Shown: positions 12,503-20,986, counted from the stretch's first letter. The stretch is DNA of 26,321 nt from a virus (IMGVR_UViG_3300021599_000313:1-26321), one strand, 5' to 3'. The notes: generated by a model from the letters alone, not told the origin. Program-made: numbers and translations.

Positions 12503-13246
12503 ATGATTGAAACAAAAACCATCATTGTACCCACGGAGTTGAAGGATGTCAAGTTGCATCAAATGTTGGCGTACAATGAATTGAAGGCCGATATGGATGA
12601 AACACAAAGGCAGTTGGAATCGGTTGCCATTTTTTGTGAATTGACCATGAGCGAGGTGAAGGCCATCCCATTTGACATTCTCAAAGATTGTGTGATTAAG
12701 ATTTCCAAGATGTTGGAATCAAAACCCGTGTTCACACCCAGGTTCAAAATGAACGGCATCAAATACGGCTTCATCCCAAACATGGATGAATTGTCAACGG
12801 GTGAATTTATCGACATTGAAACATACCAAAAAACCCCCAATGATATTTGGAAGGTGCTATCTGTTTTGTATCGCCCCATTACCAAAGAAGGGCAAAACGG
12901 AAGGTATGAAATTGCCCCGTACAATGCGGAGTTAAACAACGATTTCAAGGACATGGATTGCAACACGGCGTTTGGTGCGTTGCTTTTTTTTTGGAGTTTA
13001 GGAATCGACTTGTTGAATTCTACCCAGAAGTATTTGGCGATGGTGAGGAGGGGGGAAGTGTCGATGAAGTACGACTTACCGAAAAATGGGGATGGTTTGG
13101 AATGGTCTACCGACTTGCTAACCGAAGTTTCCTCAACCTTGAAGAAGTATATACAAAACCCATTCACTCCGCTTGTATGTGGATCGCTTACGAAAGCGAC
13201 ATTGCGAAGATGGAACAAAAAGCAATTAAACAACGATGAACAATAA
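12503..13246 (+). CDS. Tail assembly chaperone-like protein, zero frame, 247 aa
   Basis: Starts MIETKTIIVP and has the features of Bacteroidota phage tail-chaperone-like proteins: KLHQMLAYNELK, then NGIKYGFIPNMDELSTGEFI (around residue 90), then a segment FGALLFFWSLGIDLLN (about 155-170) and KNGDGLEWSTDLLTE near the end. A T9 run at 12984-12992 falls at LLFF and allows a -1 slip into a second long frame. I used the ATG at 12503; another at 12485 lies in the hairpin. Such chaperones coat the tape measure during tail assembly, as lambda gpG does. Confidence 0.7.
   Translation: MIETKTIIVPTELKDVKLHQMLAYNELKADMDETQRQLESVAIFCELTMSEVKAIPFDILKDCVIKISKMLESKPVFTPRFKMNGIKYGFIPNMDELSTGEFIDIETYQKTPNDIWKVLSVLYRPITKEGQNGRYEIAPYNAELNNDFKDMDCNTAFGALLFFWSLGIDLLNSTQKYLAMVRRGEVSMKYDLPKNGDGLEWSTDLLTEVSSTLKKYIQNPFTPLVCGSLTKATLRRWNKKQLNNDEQ
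12984..12992 (+). other. Slippery T9 run, candidate -1 frameshift site
   Basis: Nine T residues, read in the zero frame as CTT TTT TTT TGG. A -1 slip gives TTT TTT TTG GAG and continues to a TGA at 13237-13239. A heptamer of seven T satisfies the X-XXY-YYZ rule for tandem slippage. No downstream stem was obvious by eye. Confidence 0.6.
12985..13239 (+). CDS. -1 frame extension of the tail-chaperone gene (frameshift product part)
   Basis: This frame is open through the last quarter of the zero-frame gene. It encodes an acidic stretch (FYPEVFGDGEEGGSVDEV) followed by EKWGWFGMVYRLANRSFLNL and a Lys-rich end. The WGWxxxxYxLA pattern with a following helix resembles a protein family I recall beside tail chaperones in Bacteroidota phages. 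Its stop forms an ATGA overlap with the next gene at 13236, the junction used repeatedly in this window. Reached by -1 slippage, the fused product would have about 245 residues, analogous to lambda gpGT. Independent initiation at the TTG at 12991 is an alternative. Confidence 0.6.
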   Translation, partial: FFLEFRNRLVEFYPEVFGDGEEGGSVDEVRLTEKWGWFGMVYRLANRSFLNLEEVYTKPIHSACMWIAYESDIAKMEQKAIKQR

Positions 13247-13727
13247 TCACATAGGAACGGCATTTGAGGTGATGAAAGACATTGCCGATTTGGAGGGGTG
13301 GAACTATTCACACGGCACATTAACCGAATTTGATTTTAAGGCGTTTTTGGTATTCCCGTTGATGCATTGTTCAATTCAATCGGTGGCATTGACAGACCAG
13401 GTGGCAACCATCCAAATGAATATCATGGTGGCGGATAGGGTGAACTTCTTGAAAACGGAAAACGAACAAGAAAATTTAATCACCGAGTATTCCCAATATG
13501 GATACACCGAGAATCAAAACTATGCAAACATTTTGCAAGATTTGTATGTGAGGTTTTCAAAGGGGTTATGGCGTACGGAACAAGATTATTTTAACCAAAT
13601 CCAATACATACGCCCCATTACTTTTCAACCATTTATGGAAACATTGGATTCAGTATTGGCGGGTTACCAAATCACAGTTGGAATTGAGTTAATTAACCCA
13701 TGGGTTACTGATGGCGATTGCGTATAA
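13236..13727 (+). CDS. Hypothetical tail-region protein, 163 aa
   Basis: A soluble mixed alpha/beta protein without cysteine or membrane motifs; HCSIQSVALTDQVATIQMNI (about residues 44-63) looks like a beta meander and the second half has PITFQPFMETLDSVLAGYQI. It is coupled to the frameshift product by ATGA and overlaps the next gene by 17 bases. Its place between a tail-chaperone-like gene and a gp10-like connector gene suggests a neck or tail-terminator protein. Not recognised as a family. Confidence 0.6.
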   Translation: MNNNHIGTAFEVMKDIADLEGWNYSHGTLTEFDFKAFLVFPLMHCSIQSVALTDQVATIQMNIMVADRVNFLKTENEQENLITEYSQYGYTENQNYANILQDLYVRFSKGLWRTEQDYFNQIQYIRPITFQPFMETLDSVLAGYQITVGIELINPWVTDGDCV

Positions 13728-14259
13728 AAATAGCGAACAAGTTGTTGCGGAGTATTCCAACAAATGGGCGATTGCGTGTCGTACCTTATTGGAGGTAAAA
13801 CGCCCACGAACATCAATCCGTGCCAAGTGGAAAAAGGTTGGTGAAGGGTGGACACCCATTTCGGTATCCAAAAAAACATTCCGTGGTAATTATGTGGCAT
13901 CTGGGCAATTGGTGAATTCTATTCAACCCGCACCCAAAGGGTTGGACATGGGAATTACCATGAACAAAACCGCCGATTATGTACAGAACGGAAGAAAGCC
14001 AGGCAAGGGCATTCCGTTGGCATCAATGCGGAATTGGACAAAGATGAAACGCATTCAACCACGGGATATGGGAACGGGGCGATTCAAAGGCAAGGCCGAT
14101 GAAAACGCAATGCGATTCATGATGAACAGAAAGATTAAACACTTTGGTATTGAACCATTCCCATTTGTAACAATGGCACGAAAGGAGATATTACCATCAT
14201 TCAATAAGGCATTAACCAAGGCGATGGCCCAAGACATAAAAGCAAGATTCAAACGATGA
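13711..14259 (+). CDS. HK97 gp10-like/virion morphogenesis protein, 182 aa
   Basis: Basic protein with VASGQLVNSI (62-71) and TADYVQNGRKPGKGIPLASM (87-106), resembling the SGxLxxSI and AxYxxxxxxG signatures of gp10/tail-completion proteins that cap or attach tails. The C-terminal half is helical and basic, ending near FVTMARKEILPSFNKALTK. It would sit at the head-tail joint. The end overlaps the next tail gene by four bases. Confidence 0.65.
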   Translation: MAIAYKNSEQVVAEYSNKWAIACRTLLEVKRPRTSIRAKWKKVGEGWTPISVSKKTFRGNYVASGQLVNSIQPAPKGLDMGITMNKTADYVQNGRKPGKGIPLASMRNWTKMKRIQPRDMGTGRFKGKADENAMRFMMNRKIKHFGIEPFPFVTMARKEILPSFNKALTKAMAQDIKARFKR

Positions 14260-14999
14260 CATTCAACGAACAACCCAGTGCAATATGCGGGGCAAAATCC
14301 CCATTGATTTACCAATTTTACGATGCGTTATACACCGCAGATTCATTCTATTATCAATGCGATGTATATGTGTGGAGTGGCACAACCACAATCCCAGGTT
14401 CACCCAATTGGACAATTAACCGCAAACCCGACCAATATGGAAGTGGGCGTGGATGGATTGACATTCACAAATTGGTGGAACAAATGTTGACCGAGGATTA
14501 TTTAATTAACGGCACATACAAACCAAATATCGGGAATGGGGCAATGCGTGTTGCCGTCAAAGTGCGTGGGGTGTATTTAGTAGGCACCACAACCACATAC
14601 ACGGCGTATGCGACATCCAATGTTGTTTTGGCTACATTGGGTTACACTTACACATCGGAAGGGTTTAACGATGGATTTTCAAAAGTGGTTTACACGGACA
14701 AAACACAAGTTACCATCACCGCAGAAACAACCACGGCATATTTGTGGTACGATGCAACTGTGGTTACTTCAATCACTTGTGGGAGTGCAACCATCACGCC
14801 AAACGCGGTGAGTGGGTTAAGTGCAAACGCCATCCAAGGTATTGAGATTGTACAATTGTTGGCAGCGGGTGGGGTATCGGCATCAACCAACATAACTTTT
14901 GTAAAGGCGGGGGATGATGTTGTTATACCATTGAATTTTGTGTGTGAAAATAAGTACGGGCAACAAGATGTGTTATTCTTAAACAAATACGGGGTGTAG
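14256..14999 (+). CDS. Tail protein N-terminal part, ends at in-frame TAG, 247 aa
   Basis: A beta-rich virion protein. It opens with a segment around QFYDALYTADSFYYQCDVYV and GRGWIDIHKLVEQMLTEDYL, a layout I recall from Bacteroidota phage tail proteins that end with a domain containing a conserved NKYGxxD. Here LFLNKYGV is followed by TAG at 14997-14999, and the same frame continues 78 more codons to a TGA at 15234. TAG may replace a Trp TGG by one change. The gene may be a nonsense mutant, an error, or use stop-codon readthrough. Starts in an ATGA overlap. Confidence 0.7.
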   Translation: MTFNEQPSAICGAKSPLIYQFYDALYTADSFYYQCDVYVWSGTTTIPGSPNWTINRKPDQYGSGRGWIDIHKLVEQMLTEDYLINGTYKPNIGNGAMRVAVKVRGVYLVGTTTTYTAYATSNVVLATLGYTYTSEGFNDGFSKVVYTDKTQVTITAETTTAYLWYDATVVTSITCGSATITPNAVSGLSANAIQGIEIVQLLAAGGVSASTNITFVKAGDDVVIPLNFVCENKYGQQDVLFLNKYGV

Positions 15000-15236
15000 G
15001 ATTCGTTCTTGTTTAATGGCGTTCACCGAACCACAAACCAAATCAGCGGTGAAAAGTATTCACAACCGATTTACAAACAAACCGACCTTGCACAAGCATG
15101 GACATACGGCGTTCCAATTACCACCCCTTATTTGGTTAATAGTACCCAGGTGATGACAGTAAACACGGATTGGATCACGCAAAACGATGTTGATGTGGTT
15201 GAGCAAATTTTTTATTACGGCATCGGGATTTATTGA
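15000..15236 (+). pseudogene. In-frame continuation of the tail gene after TAG (78 codons)
   Basis: Same frame as 14256-14999, from GAT just after the TAG to TGA at 15234-15236. It reads DSFLFNGVHRTTNQISGEKY and later VMTVNTDWITQNDVDVVEQI, which looks like the natural C-terminal domain of the preceding protein and not random translation. The first in-frame ATG (at 15150) is too far in to start it. It would be made only by readthrough, or it is a remnant. The next gene starts inside its end. Confidence 0.6.
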
Positions 15237-17922
15237 AGGCCAAGAATGTTGCATTGAAAAGTTGGAAGCGTTGGGCGGTACATTCAGTTACCAAGTACCC
15301 GTGGATTTATTCCAAGATGAATCCGTACCCCTTACAAGGCAATTAAAGGACTTGATGAACCTTGCCACCATTTGGACAGATTACACCCAAGATTTCCAAA
15401 TACCCGCATCGGACACTAACAACCAAATCTTTGCCAATTGGTTTGATGAAAACATGGTCATCGTGGGTTGGAATCCCAACATTGGTAAAAACGCAACCAT
15501 ATTCATCAACGGATTACCCGTATTTGAAGGTCGTGTTGAATTGATTGGTTGTAAATTCAAGGATGGGTTGCCACAATTGTACAACATCATTTTTTACGGC
15601 ACGACCAAAAAATTGTTGGATGCGTGGGGCGAAACATTGATGAACGAAGTTGATTGGAGTGAATACGAACACACGGCCAATTACACAAACATATTGAGTT
15701 CATGGGATCAAAATTTATTGGGTGGTGATATTTTATGGCCGATTGCAGATTACAACCAACAATGGAGATATTCCACATTGACGGGAGTAAACGGAAACAT
15801 CTTAAAACCAAGGGGTGTTGAGGTGGATGATTTACGCCCCGCGATTCGCCTTCGTGAAATGTTGGTTACTGCATTCAATAGCAATGATATTGGATACACA
15901 TTGACGGGTTCATTCCTTACAAGGCCCGAAATGGATGATTTGTATGTGTTGCCAATGCAAACGGCGGGGCCATTGTACGATCCCGAATACACATTGCCAG
16001 GAACTTGCCATGCTTCCAATTCACCACAAACATTTACGGCAACATCGGGAGTATTGACATACGCCCAATTGATATTCCCAACCATCGTTTCAAACCCATC
16101 GGGGAACTACAACAATACAACGGGGGATTACACTTGTAACCGAGGGGGTTATTATCAGTTTTCATTGGATGTGTTGAGTATTATTGCCCCAGGTGTTGCG
16201 TTGCAAAGTTTGGAAATCGCCTTTTTCCTAAACGGGCGTAAAGAATTTGCACCAAGTCAATTGATATTTACAACAACATCGGCAGCGGTGGGGGCAAGTT
16301 TCAACCAAAGATTAAATTCGGGGGATGTGGTTTCGGTGCGTTATCGTGCAACGGGTGGTTGGTCAACAATTGCCATCACTTTTAAGTGTTACAAAGCCCC
16401 ACAAGGTATTAACGGAACGAGCATCCGCATGGAAGATGCCATGCCACAAAAACCCATCAAAGATTTCATCAATGGGGTGTTGCAAGGTTTCAACTGCATA
16501 TTAGTTCCAACGGGTGAAAAGACAATTGAAATCCACAATTTGGCGGATTGGTTGGCGTTGGGAACAACAAAGAATTGGACATCGTATGTGGATATTAAGG
16601 ACATTCAGCACGACAAATTACCAATACCACGCCATGTGAGTATGAGCCACCAAGAATCAACATGCTTGGCCAATGCGTACTACAAACAAATTAACAAACG
16701 GGAATACGGATCAATTAAGTTCATGCCGTTAATTGATTACCCAACGGAGGAATTTAACATTGAAACACCATTCCATGTGATTGCACCCCAGGCGATGAAC
16801 CAAGTCAATTTGAATGGGCAAATAGTTCGTAAAACGGAATTGAACATCCCCGTGTTTTTGGATACCGACTTCAAACCCGTGCAACAAGATTACACCTTGT
16901 TTTACTATGGAGGTAAACAATCGGTTTCCGATGTGTGGTATTTCAACAACAACATTCAAATCGTGATGCCGTTGATGACACCTTATTCGGACTATCCAAC
17001 AATATCAAATAGTTATTCAAATGCGTTCGGATTGGAACTTTCTTTGCGTGGCGATGCACCCACAAAAACGATGTATGATTTGTATTGGACAGAATACCTC
17101 ACCCGTATGTATTCAACGCAATCAAGGGTGGTTAAAATGACTGCGGTGTTACCCGTGGGCGAGTGGTTGAATCTTGAATTGAACGACACCATCGCCATTT
17201 CATCGAATTACTACAAAATCCAATCCATCCAATACGATATGTTGACGGAGATTGCCAACCTGGAATTGGTAACATACCCAGATGTGGAAATTATGAGGTT
17301 TACAACCACGGGGCAACGGCCCGATTTTACAAACCCATTGCCAACACCAAGTGGAGAAACATATTTGAAGGATTATTCGGTTGCAAAAGGTATCATGAAT
17401 TCGTACAAGTTCAACGGCCAAGATTATTTGGACACCAACCAAGATGAGGACTACAACCAAAATAGCGTGTCGACATTGGTTCATCAAGTTGAGAACTTGC
17501 AATCCATCGTGCAGTTTAACCAAATCACGATGTACAACAACAACCCCGCAACTCGCACAACGGATTCTACAATTTGGGATACCATCCCAATGGAAGAAGA
17601 AGAATCAATCGGGTATGTGCAGAACATCACGGCCACATTGAACCCATCAAAATATGTATGCACCGATGGTGGCCAATACAAGTTCACGGCGATGGCTTCG
17701 TTTGGGCAAAGTGGAAACAAGTCAATTGAATATGCAATCCAAATCAACGGCATCAACACCACGGCATATGCTGCCACGGATTCAAATTTCCATAGTATTC
17801 AAATTGACACTATTTTGGATTTGGCCCCCACGGATGAAGTAACATTTGTTTGGAAACTTTACACGGGTGGGGCGCACACCATCACCATTTTGAAATCCAA
17901 CTTTTTAATACTCAAAAAATGA
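15187..17922 (+). CDS. Tail tip/baseplate-like protein with two C1q-like inserts, 911 aa
   Basis: The segment starting FSYQVPVDLFQDESVPLTRQ, followed by DYTQDFQIPAS and FANWFDEN, matches a large Bacteroidota phage tail protein I recall from tail tips. Residues about 279-402 form a beta sandwich with a GGYYQFSLDV signature like C1q/TNF domains. A second such domain (about 795-911, CTDGGQYKFTAMASF) ends the protein. These could bind host glycans or receptors. The start is uncertain: the ATG at 15187 overlaps the previous frame by 50 bases, while TTG at 15262 or 15271 would be shorter and lie closer to the conserved core. Confidence 0.75.
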   Translation: MLMWLSKFFITASGFIEGQECCIEKLEALGGTFSYQVPVDLFQDESVPLTRQLKDLMNLATIWTDYTQDFQIPASDTNNQIFANWFDENMVIVGWNPNIGKNATIFINGLPVFEGRVELIGCKFKDGLPQLYNIIFYGTTKKLLDAWGETLMNEVDWSEYEHTANYTNILSSWDQNLLGGDILWPIADYNQQWRYSTLTGVNGNILKPRGVEVDDLRPAIRLREMLVTAFNSNDIGYTLTGSFLTRPEMDDLYVLPMQTAGPLYDPEYTLPGTCHASNSPQTFTATSGVLTYAQLIFPTIVSNPSGNYNNTTGDYTCNRGGYYQFSLDVLSIIAPGVALQSLEIAFFLNGRKEFAPSQLIFTTTSAAVGASFNQRLNSGDVVSVRYRATGGWSTIAITFKCYKAPQGINGTSIRMEDAMPQKPIKDFINGVLQGFNCILVPTGEKTIEIHNLADWLALGTTKNWTSYVDIKDIQHDKLPIPRHVSMSHQESTCLANAYYKQINKREYGSIKFMPLIDYPTEEFNIETPFHVIAPQAMNQVNLNGQIVRKTELNIPVFLDTDFKPVQQDYTLFYYGGKQSVSDVWYFNNNIQIVMPLMTPYSDYPTISNSYSNAFGLELSLRGDAPTKTMYDLYWTEYLTRMYSTQSRVVKMTAVLPVGEWLNLELNDTIAISSNYYKIQSIQYDMLTEIANLELVTYPDVEIMRFTTTGQRPDFTNPLPTPSGETYLKDYSVAKGIMNSYKFNGQDYLDTNQDEDYNQNSVSTLVHQVENLQSIVQFNQITMYNNNPATRTTDSTIWDTIPMEEEESIGYVQNITATLNPSKYVCTDGGQYKFTAMASFGQSGNKSIEYAIQINGINTTAYAATDSNFHSIQIDTILDLAPTDEVTFVWKLYTGGAHTITILKSNFLILKK

Positions 17923-18086
17923 TATCATTGATAATAAAATTAGCACAATCCCAAGAATGGTACGGGGTTTCCGATGCGGTGGAAATCGCCAAGGGCAAAA
18001 ACCAATACAAACAAACTTGGAAACAAACCACAAAACACATTAAAAGAAAAATCAAGTCATGGCAGATGAAATCGAATACGAAGTAA
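17919..18086 (+). CDS. Small basic tail-region protein, 55 aa
   Basis: Starts in an ATGA overlap with the tail-tip gene and overlaps the tape-measure start by 28 bases. The N-terminus MISLIIKLAQSQEWYG is hydrophobic, and the rest is Lys/Gln/Thr-rich with IAKGKNQYKQTWKQ. The coupling to genes on both sides supports translation. Function unknown; a small tail assembly factor is possible. Confidence 0.5.
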   Translation: MISLIIKLAQSQEWYGVSDAVEIAKGKNQYKQTWKQTTKHIKRKIKSWQMKSNTK

Positions 18087-19903
18087 AAGTTGATACATCG
18101 GAGGTAAAACAAGCGGAAAACGCATTTACACGATTTACCAACAAAGCATCCCAAGCGTTCAGCGGGTTGGGTGGGAAACTCAAAGATGTTGGGGATAAGT
18201 TCGGGGAATTGCCAGGTGTGGTTGGTAACGCATCCACATCATTGATGGGATTAGGCCGTTCAATGTTGGCATTGGTAGCAAACCCGATTGGTGCGGTCAT
18301 CGCTGCATTGGTGGGGATATTTGTTGCACTCAAAGAATCGTTATCCAAAACCGAAGATGGCATGGATGCCGTTGCCCGTGTTACGGGTGCATTTTCGGCG
18401 TTGGTGAAACCATTGGTGGAAACTGTATCTTCATTGGCCGTTGTGTTGGTTGATGGATTGGGTGCAGCGTTGGAAATGGTATCAAGTTTGTTTGGTGGCG
18501 CAGCGGATGAAGGTCGTAAACTTGCCGATTTGAACGACCAATTGGAGGATCAAGAAATTGCATTGGCCGAACTTCGTGCAAACCAAAATAAGCAATTGGC
18601 ACAAGCCCGTGAATTGTTATCGGATTCAAACGCAGCGTTGGGTGATAGAAAAAAAGCCCTCGACCAAGTACGGAAAAGTGAAACCGATTTGGCATCAAAG
18701 GAGTTGAAATTTGCCCAAGATAGATTGAAGGCGGCGAAACTTGACCAACAATTGAATGGGGCAACGGAGGCGAGTAAAAAGGCAATAAGTGAAGCAACAA
18801 TTGGCGTGGCAAATGCTGAAACCGAATTGGCAGCGAAACGCAGATTGTTTAATCGTGAAGAAAAGAAATTGAACGCGGAAGCGGAACAAGCGGCGAAGGA
18901 ACGGGCAGCAAAAGCGAAGGAATACACCGACCAAAGAACAAGCGCAGCCAAAGACATTCGTTCAGCGGAACAAGCCAATTACTTGGCGGGTATCCAAGAC
19001 GATAAAAAAAGGTCGGAGGAACAAGCCCGATTGGAAAAGGAAAACACCATTCGTGAAATCAAAGCGGGTGAGTATACCACAAAGGAAAAGAATCGTTTGA
19101 AGGAAGCGGCGGAAAAGAAATACCAATTGGATTTGGCGAAGATTGAAATGGATGCCGAAAAAAAACGGCAAGATGAATTGAAAGCGTTTCAAGACAAAGC
19201 GGCCCAAGATGAACAAAAGTTCATTGATGATGCGTTTGCATTGGAACAATTGAAAGCCACCCAGACCATTCAAAACGAAAAAGATTTACAAGCGGCGTTG
19301 CAACAATTGGAAATTGACCGACTGAACAACCAAATTCAATCCCGCAAAGATTACGGGCAAAGTACCACCGATTTGGAATTAACATTGGCCAATAAGCGAA
19401 TCGACATTGCCAAAAACGAGGAAGCCCAAAAGAAGGATTTAGCACAAAAAGAATTTGACACCAAAATGGCGTTGTATGAAGCCACATCAAATGCGTTGGG
19501 GGCAATTGGTAATGCCATCGGTGAAGAAACCGCAGCGGCCAAAGGATTGGCGATTGCGGGTGCAATCATTGATACTTATGCGGGTGCAACCAAGGCATTG
19601 TCAGCGGGTGCGGGAACACCATTGGGATACATTAACGCAGCGGCCATCATTGCCACGGGTTTTGCGAATGTGCGTAAAATGACTGCAACACCAATCCCAG
19701 GTGCAAACGATACATCATCCGCACCAAGCATGGGGCCAAGCGTGTCAATTGTGGGTGGTTCGGCCGATCCATCGGCACAACTTGCAAAGAGTTTGGCATC
19801 GCAACAACAAAAACCAATCAAGGCGTACACCGTGGCAACGGACATGAGTACCCAACAAGCCCTTGACCGCCGTATCCAACAAAATGCAACATTCCCAGGG
19901 TAA
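18059..19903 (+). CDS. Tape measure protein, 614 aa
   Basis: It sets tail length and occupies the tail lumen. The N-terminus (DEIEYEVKVDTSEVKQAENA) is the usual tape-measure start. A hydrophobic helix lies at about residues 70-92 (ANPIGAVIAALVGIFVALKE), long Ala/Glu/Lys/Gln coiled coil spans about 150-470, and a Gly/Ala-rich membrane-active segment (AAAKGLAIAGAIIDTYAGAT) is near 490-545. The 614 residues predict a short tail of perhaps 90 nm at about 0.15 nm per residue. Unusually, it lies after the tail-tip gene instead of before it. Confidence 0.85.
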   Translation: MADEIEYEVKVDTSEVKQAENAFTRFTNKASQAFSGLGGKLKDVGDKFGELPGVVGNASTSLMGLGRSMLALVANPIGAVIAALVGIFVALKESLSKTEDGMDAVARVTGAFSALVKPLVETVSSLAVVLVDGLGAALEMVSSLFGGAADEGRKLADLNDQLEDQEIALAELRANQNKQLAQARELLSDSNAALGDRKKALDQVRKSETDLASKELKFAQDRLKAAKLDQQLNGATEASKKAISEATIGVANAETELAAKRRLFNREEKKLNAEAEQAAKERAAKAKEYTDQRTSAAKDIRSAEQANYLAGIQDDKKRSEEQARLEKENTIREIKAGEYTTKEKNRLKEAAEKKYQLDLAKIEMDAEKKRQDELKAFQDKAAQDEQKFIDDAFALEQLKATQTIQNEKDLQAALQQLEIDRLNNQIQSRKDYGQSTTDLELTLANKRIDIAKNEEAQKKDLAQKEFDTKMALYEATSNALGAIGNAIGEETAAAKGLAIAGAIIDTYAGATKALSAGAGTPLGYINAAAIIATGFANVRKMTATPIPGANDTSSAPSMGPSVSIVGGSADPSAQLAKSLASQQQKPIKAYTVATDMSTQQALDRRIQQNATFPG

Positions 19904-19906
19904 CAA

Positions 19907-19919
19907 GTTTTATTAGTAA
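19907..19919 (+). promoter_or_regulatory. Recurrent GTTTTRTDRGTAW motif before the coiled-coil gene
   Basis: GTTTTATTAGTAA lies one base before the ATG at 19921. It shares nine invariant positions with three other copies, all at starts of structural genes. Confidence 0.4.
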
Positions 19920-19920
19920 T

Positions 19921-20370
19921 ATGAAAACATCGTTTGAAAAATTCATGGCATCAAGTGCCGTTAAGTCAGTTGAATTGAACAAGGTAGAAATGTCAAGTGA
20001 AATGATAAGTGTTCAACTTGGTGCAAAAGAAGATTTGATAAAATTAATTTCACAAGCAACCAAATCGGTTGGTCCTGCTCGTAAATTGGAAGAAAAAGCA
20101 AGTAAATTGACTGAACAAATTGGGGCATTGAAAAAGCAAGTTCCTGATTTGATTACTCAAACTAAAGCCATGGCTCAACAAATGGCAACCTTAGATACTC
20201 AAATCAAAACTGGATACGAAAAATTCCAAGCACAATTAAAAGCGTTGGGAGTTCCAAAAGATGCCGTTAGTGATTTGGAAACTGCAATGAAATCATTGAA
20301 CGAAGTTGATTTCTATCCACTACAAAGGGATTTGGATTTCAACGCTGGTTATCTTGAAAAATTTAAGTAA
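19921..20370 (+). CDS. Coiled-coil structural-region protein, 149 aa
   Basis: Residues 40-110 form a long heptad coiled coil (KLEEKASKLTEQIGALKKQV), and the N-terminal 35 residues are Ser/Lys-rich. Codon use includes more T-ending codons (ACT, GCT, CCT) than neighbours, as in the major capsid gene, which suits strong late expression. It lies between the tape measure and the protease, follows a GTTTT motif, and shares one base with the next ATG. A scaffold, fibre or decoration role is possible, but no family is recognised. Confidence 0.6.
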   Translation: MKTSFEKFMASSAVKSVELNKVEMSSEMISVQLGAKEDLIKLISQATKSVGPARKLEEKASKLTEQIGALKKQVPDLITQTKAMAQQMATLDTQIKTGYEKFQAQLKALGVPKDAVSDLETAMKSLNEVDFYPLQRDLDFNAGYLEKFK

Positions 20371-20969
20371 TGCGTATCGTTGAACTCATATTGGATGAAC
20401 AACAAATGGCAAGTGGCATTGATGCGATAAGCATTGTGGAAGCCCCCGCCATTGAATCCAATTTTGTGGCATTAAAATCCCATGAAGTAAAGTTTGCCAA
20501 GGTTGACACCGAAAAGCGAATTTTGATGGGGCCTATATTGATTCCCGATAAACCCATTTACCGCAAACAAATGGTGGATGGTGAAATGGATGAATTCTAC
20601 ATTTACTTTTCCAAACAAACAGTTGCCAAGGCATCACAAATGTTCTTAATGAAGGGCAACCAAAACAACGCAACCATTGAACACCAATTGGCAGTTAAGG
20701 GCGTTTGCATGGTTGAATCTTGGTTAAAAGAGGACATGGAAAAGGACAAATCCGCAATCTATGGAATGACCGATCCCATCGGAACTTGGATGGGTTGTTT
20801 GAAAGTTACCAACGATGAAGTGTGGAACGATGCCAAGGATGGCAAATTCAAAGGGTTCAGCATTGAAGGTTATTTTGCCGACAAAATGAAAATGAGCAAA
20901 ACCCCAAGCGTATTGGAAGAAGTAAAGGAATTGCTCAATGAGTACAAAAAATCTAACACTAACAAATAA
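20370..20969 (+). CDS. Prohead protease (XkdF-like, S78_2), 199 aa
   Basis: Cleaves capsid or scaffold proteins during head maturation. Residues 1-60 carry GIDAISIVEAPAIESNFVAL and the MGPILIPDKPIYR strand. ATIEHQLAV (101-109) places the catalytic His at 105. GTWMGCLKVTNDEVWNDAKD (138-157) is typical of XkdF-like proteases. KGFSIEGYF (161-169) gives the Ser at 164. The C-terminus is Lys/Glu-rich. Its position just before a scaffold-like gene and the major capsid gene fits the HK97-type head-assembly order. Confidence 0.85.
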   Translation: MRIVELILDEQQMASGIDAISIVEAPAIESNFVALKSHEVKFAKVDTEKRILMGPILIPDKPIYRKQMVDGEMDEFYIYFSKQTVAKASQMFLMKGNQNNATIEHQLAVKGVCMVESWLKEDMEKDKSAIYGMTDPIGTWMGCLKVTNDEVWNDAKDGKFKGFSIEGYFADKMKMSKTPSVLEEVKELLNEYKKSNTNK

Positions 20970-20973
20970 TAAA

Positions 20974-20986
20974 GTTTTATGAGTAT
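20974..20986 (+). promoter_or_regulatory. Recurrent GTTTTRTDRGTAW motif at the scaffold-like gene start
   Basis: GTTTTATGAGTAT contains the ATG at 20979 and reaches into the second ATG at 20985. By comparison with the other copies the second ATG may be the real start. Confidence 0.35.

Noticed and set aside
12958-13239. Independent gene starting at the ATG at 12958 in the -1 frame of the tail-chaperone gene
   Set aside because: The first residues after this ATG are a shadow of conserved zero-frame residues, so the frame becomes protein-like only after the T9 run. Frameshift (or initiation at TTG 12991) explains it better.
12559-13320. A 253-codon minus-strand ORF opposite the tail-chaperone gene
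   Set aside because: It lies wholly antisense to a gene with family-like motifs in two plus-strand frames and has no motif, promoter or coupled neighbour on its strand.
14997-14999. Genome-wide reassignment of TAG to an amino acid
   Set aside because: Only one internal TAG is seen in a long gene, and TAG also ends the small terminase gene at a natural point. A reassigned code would show many in-frame TAG codons in structural genes.
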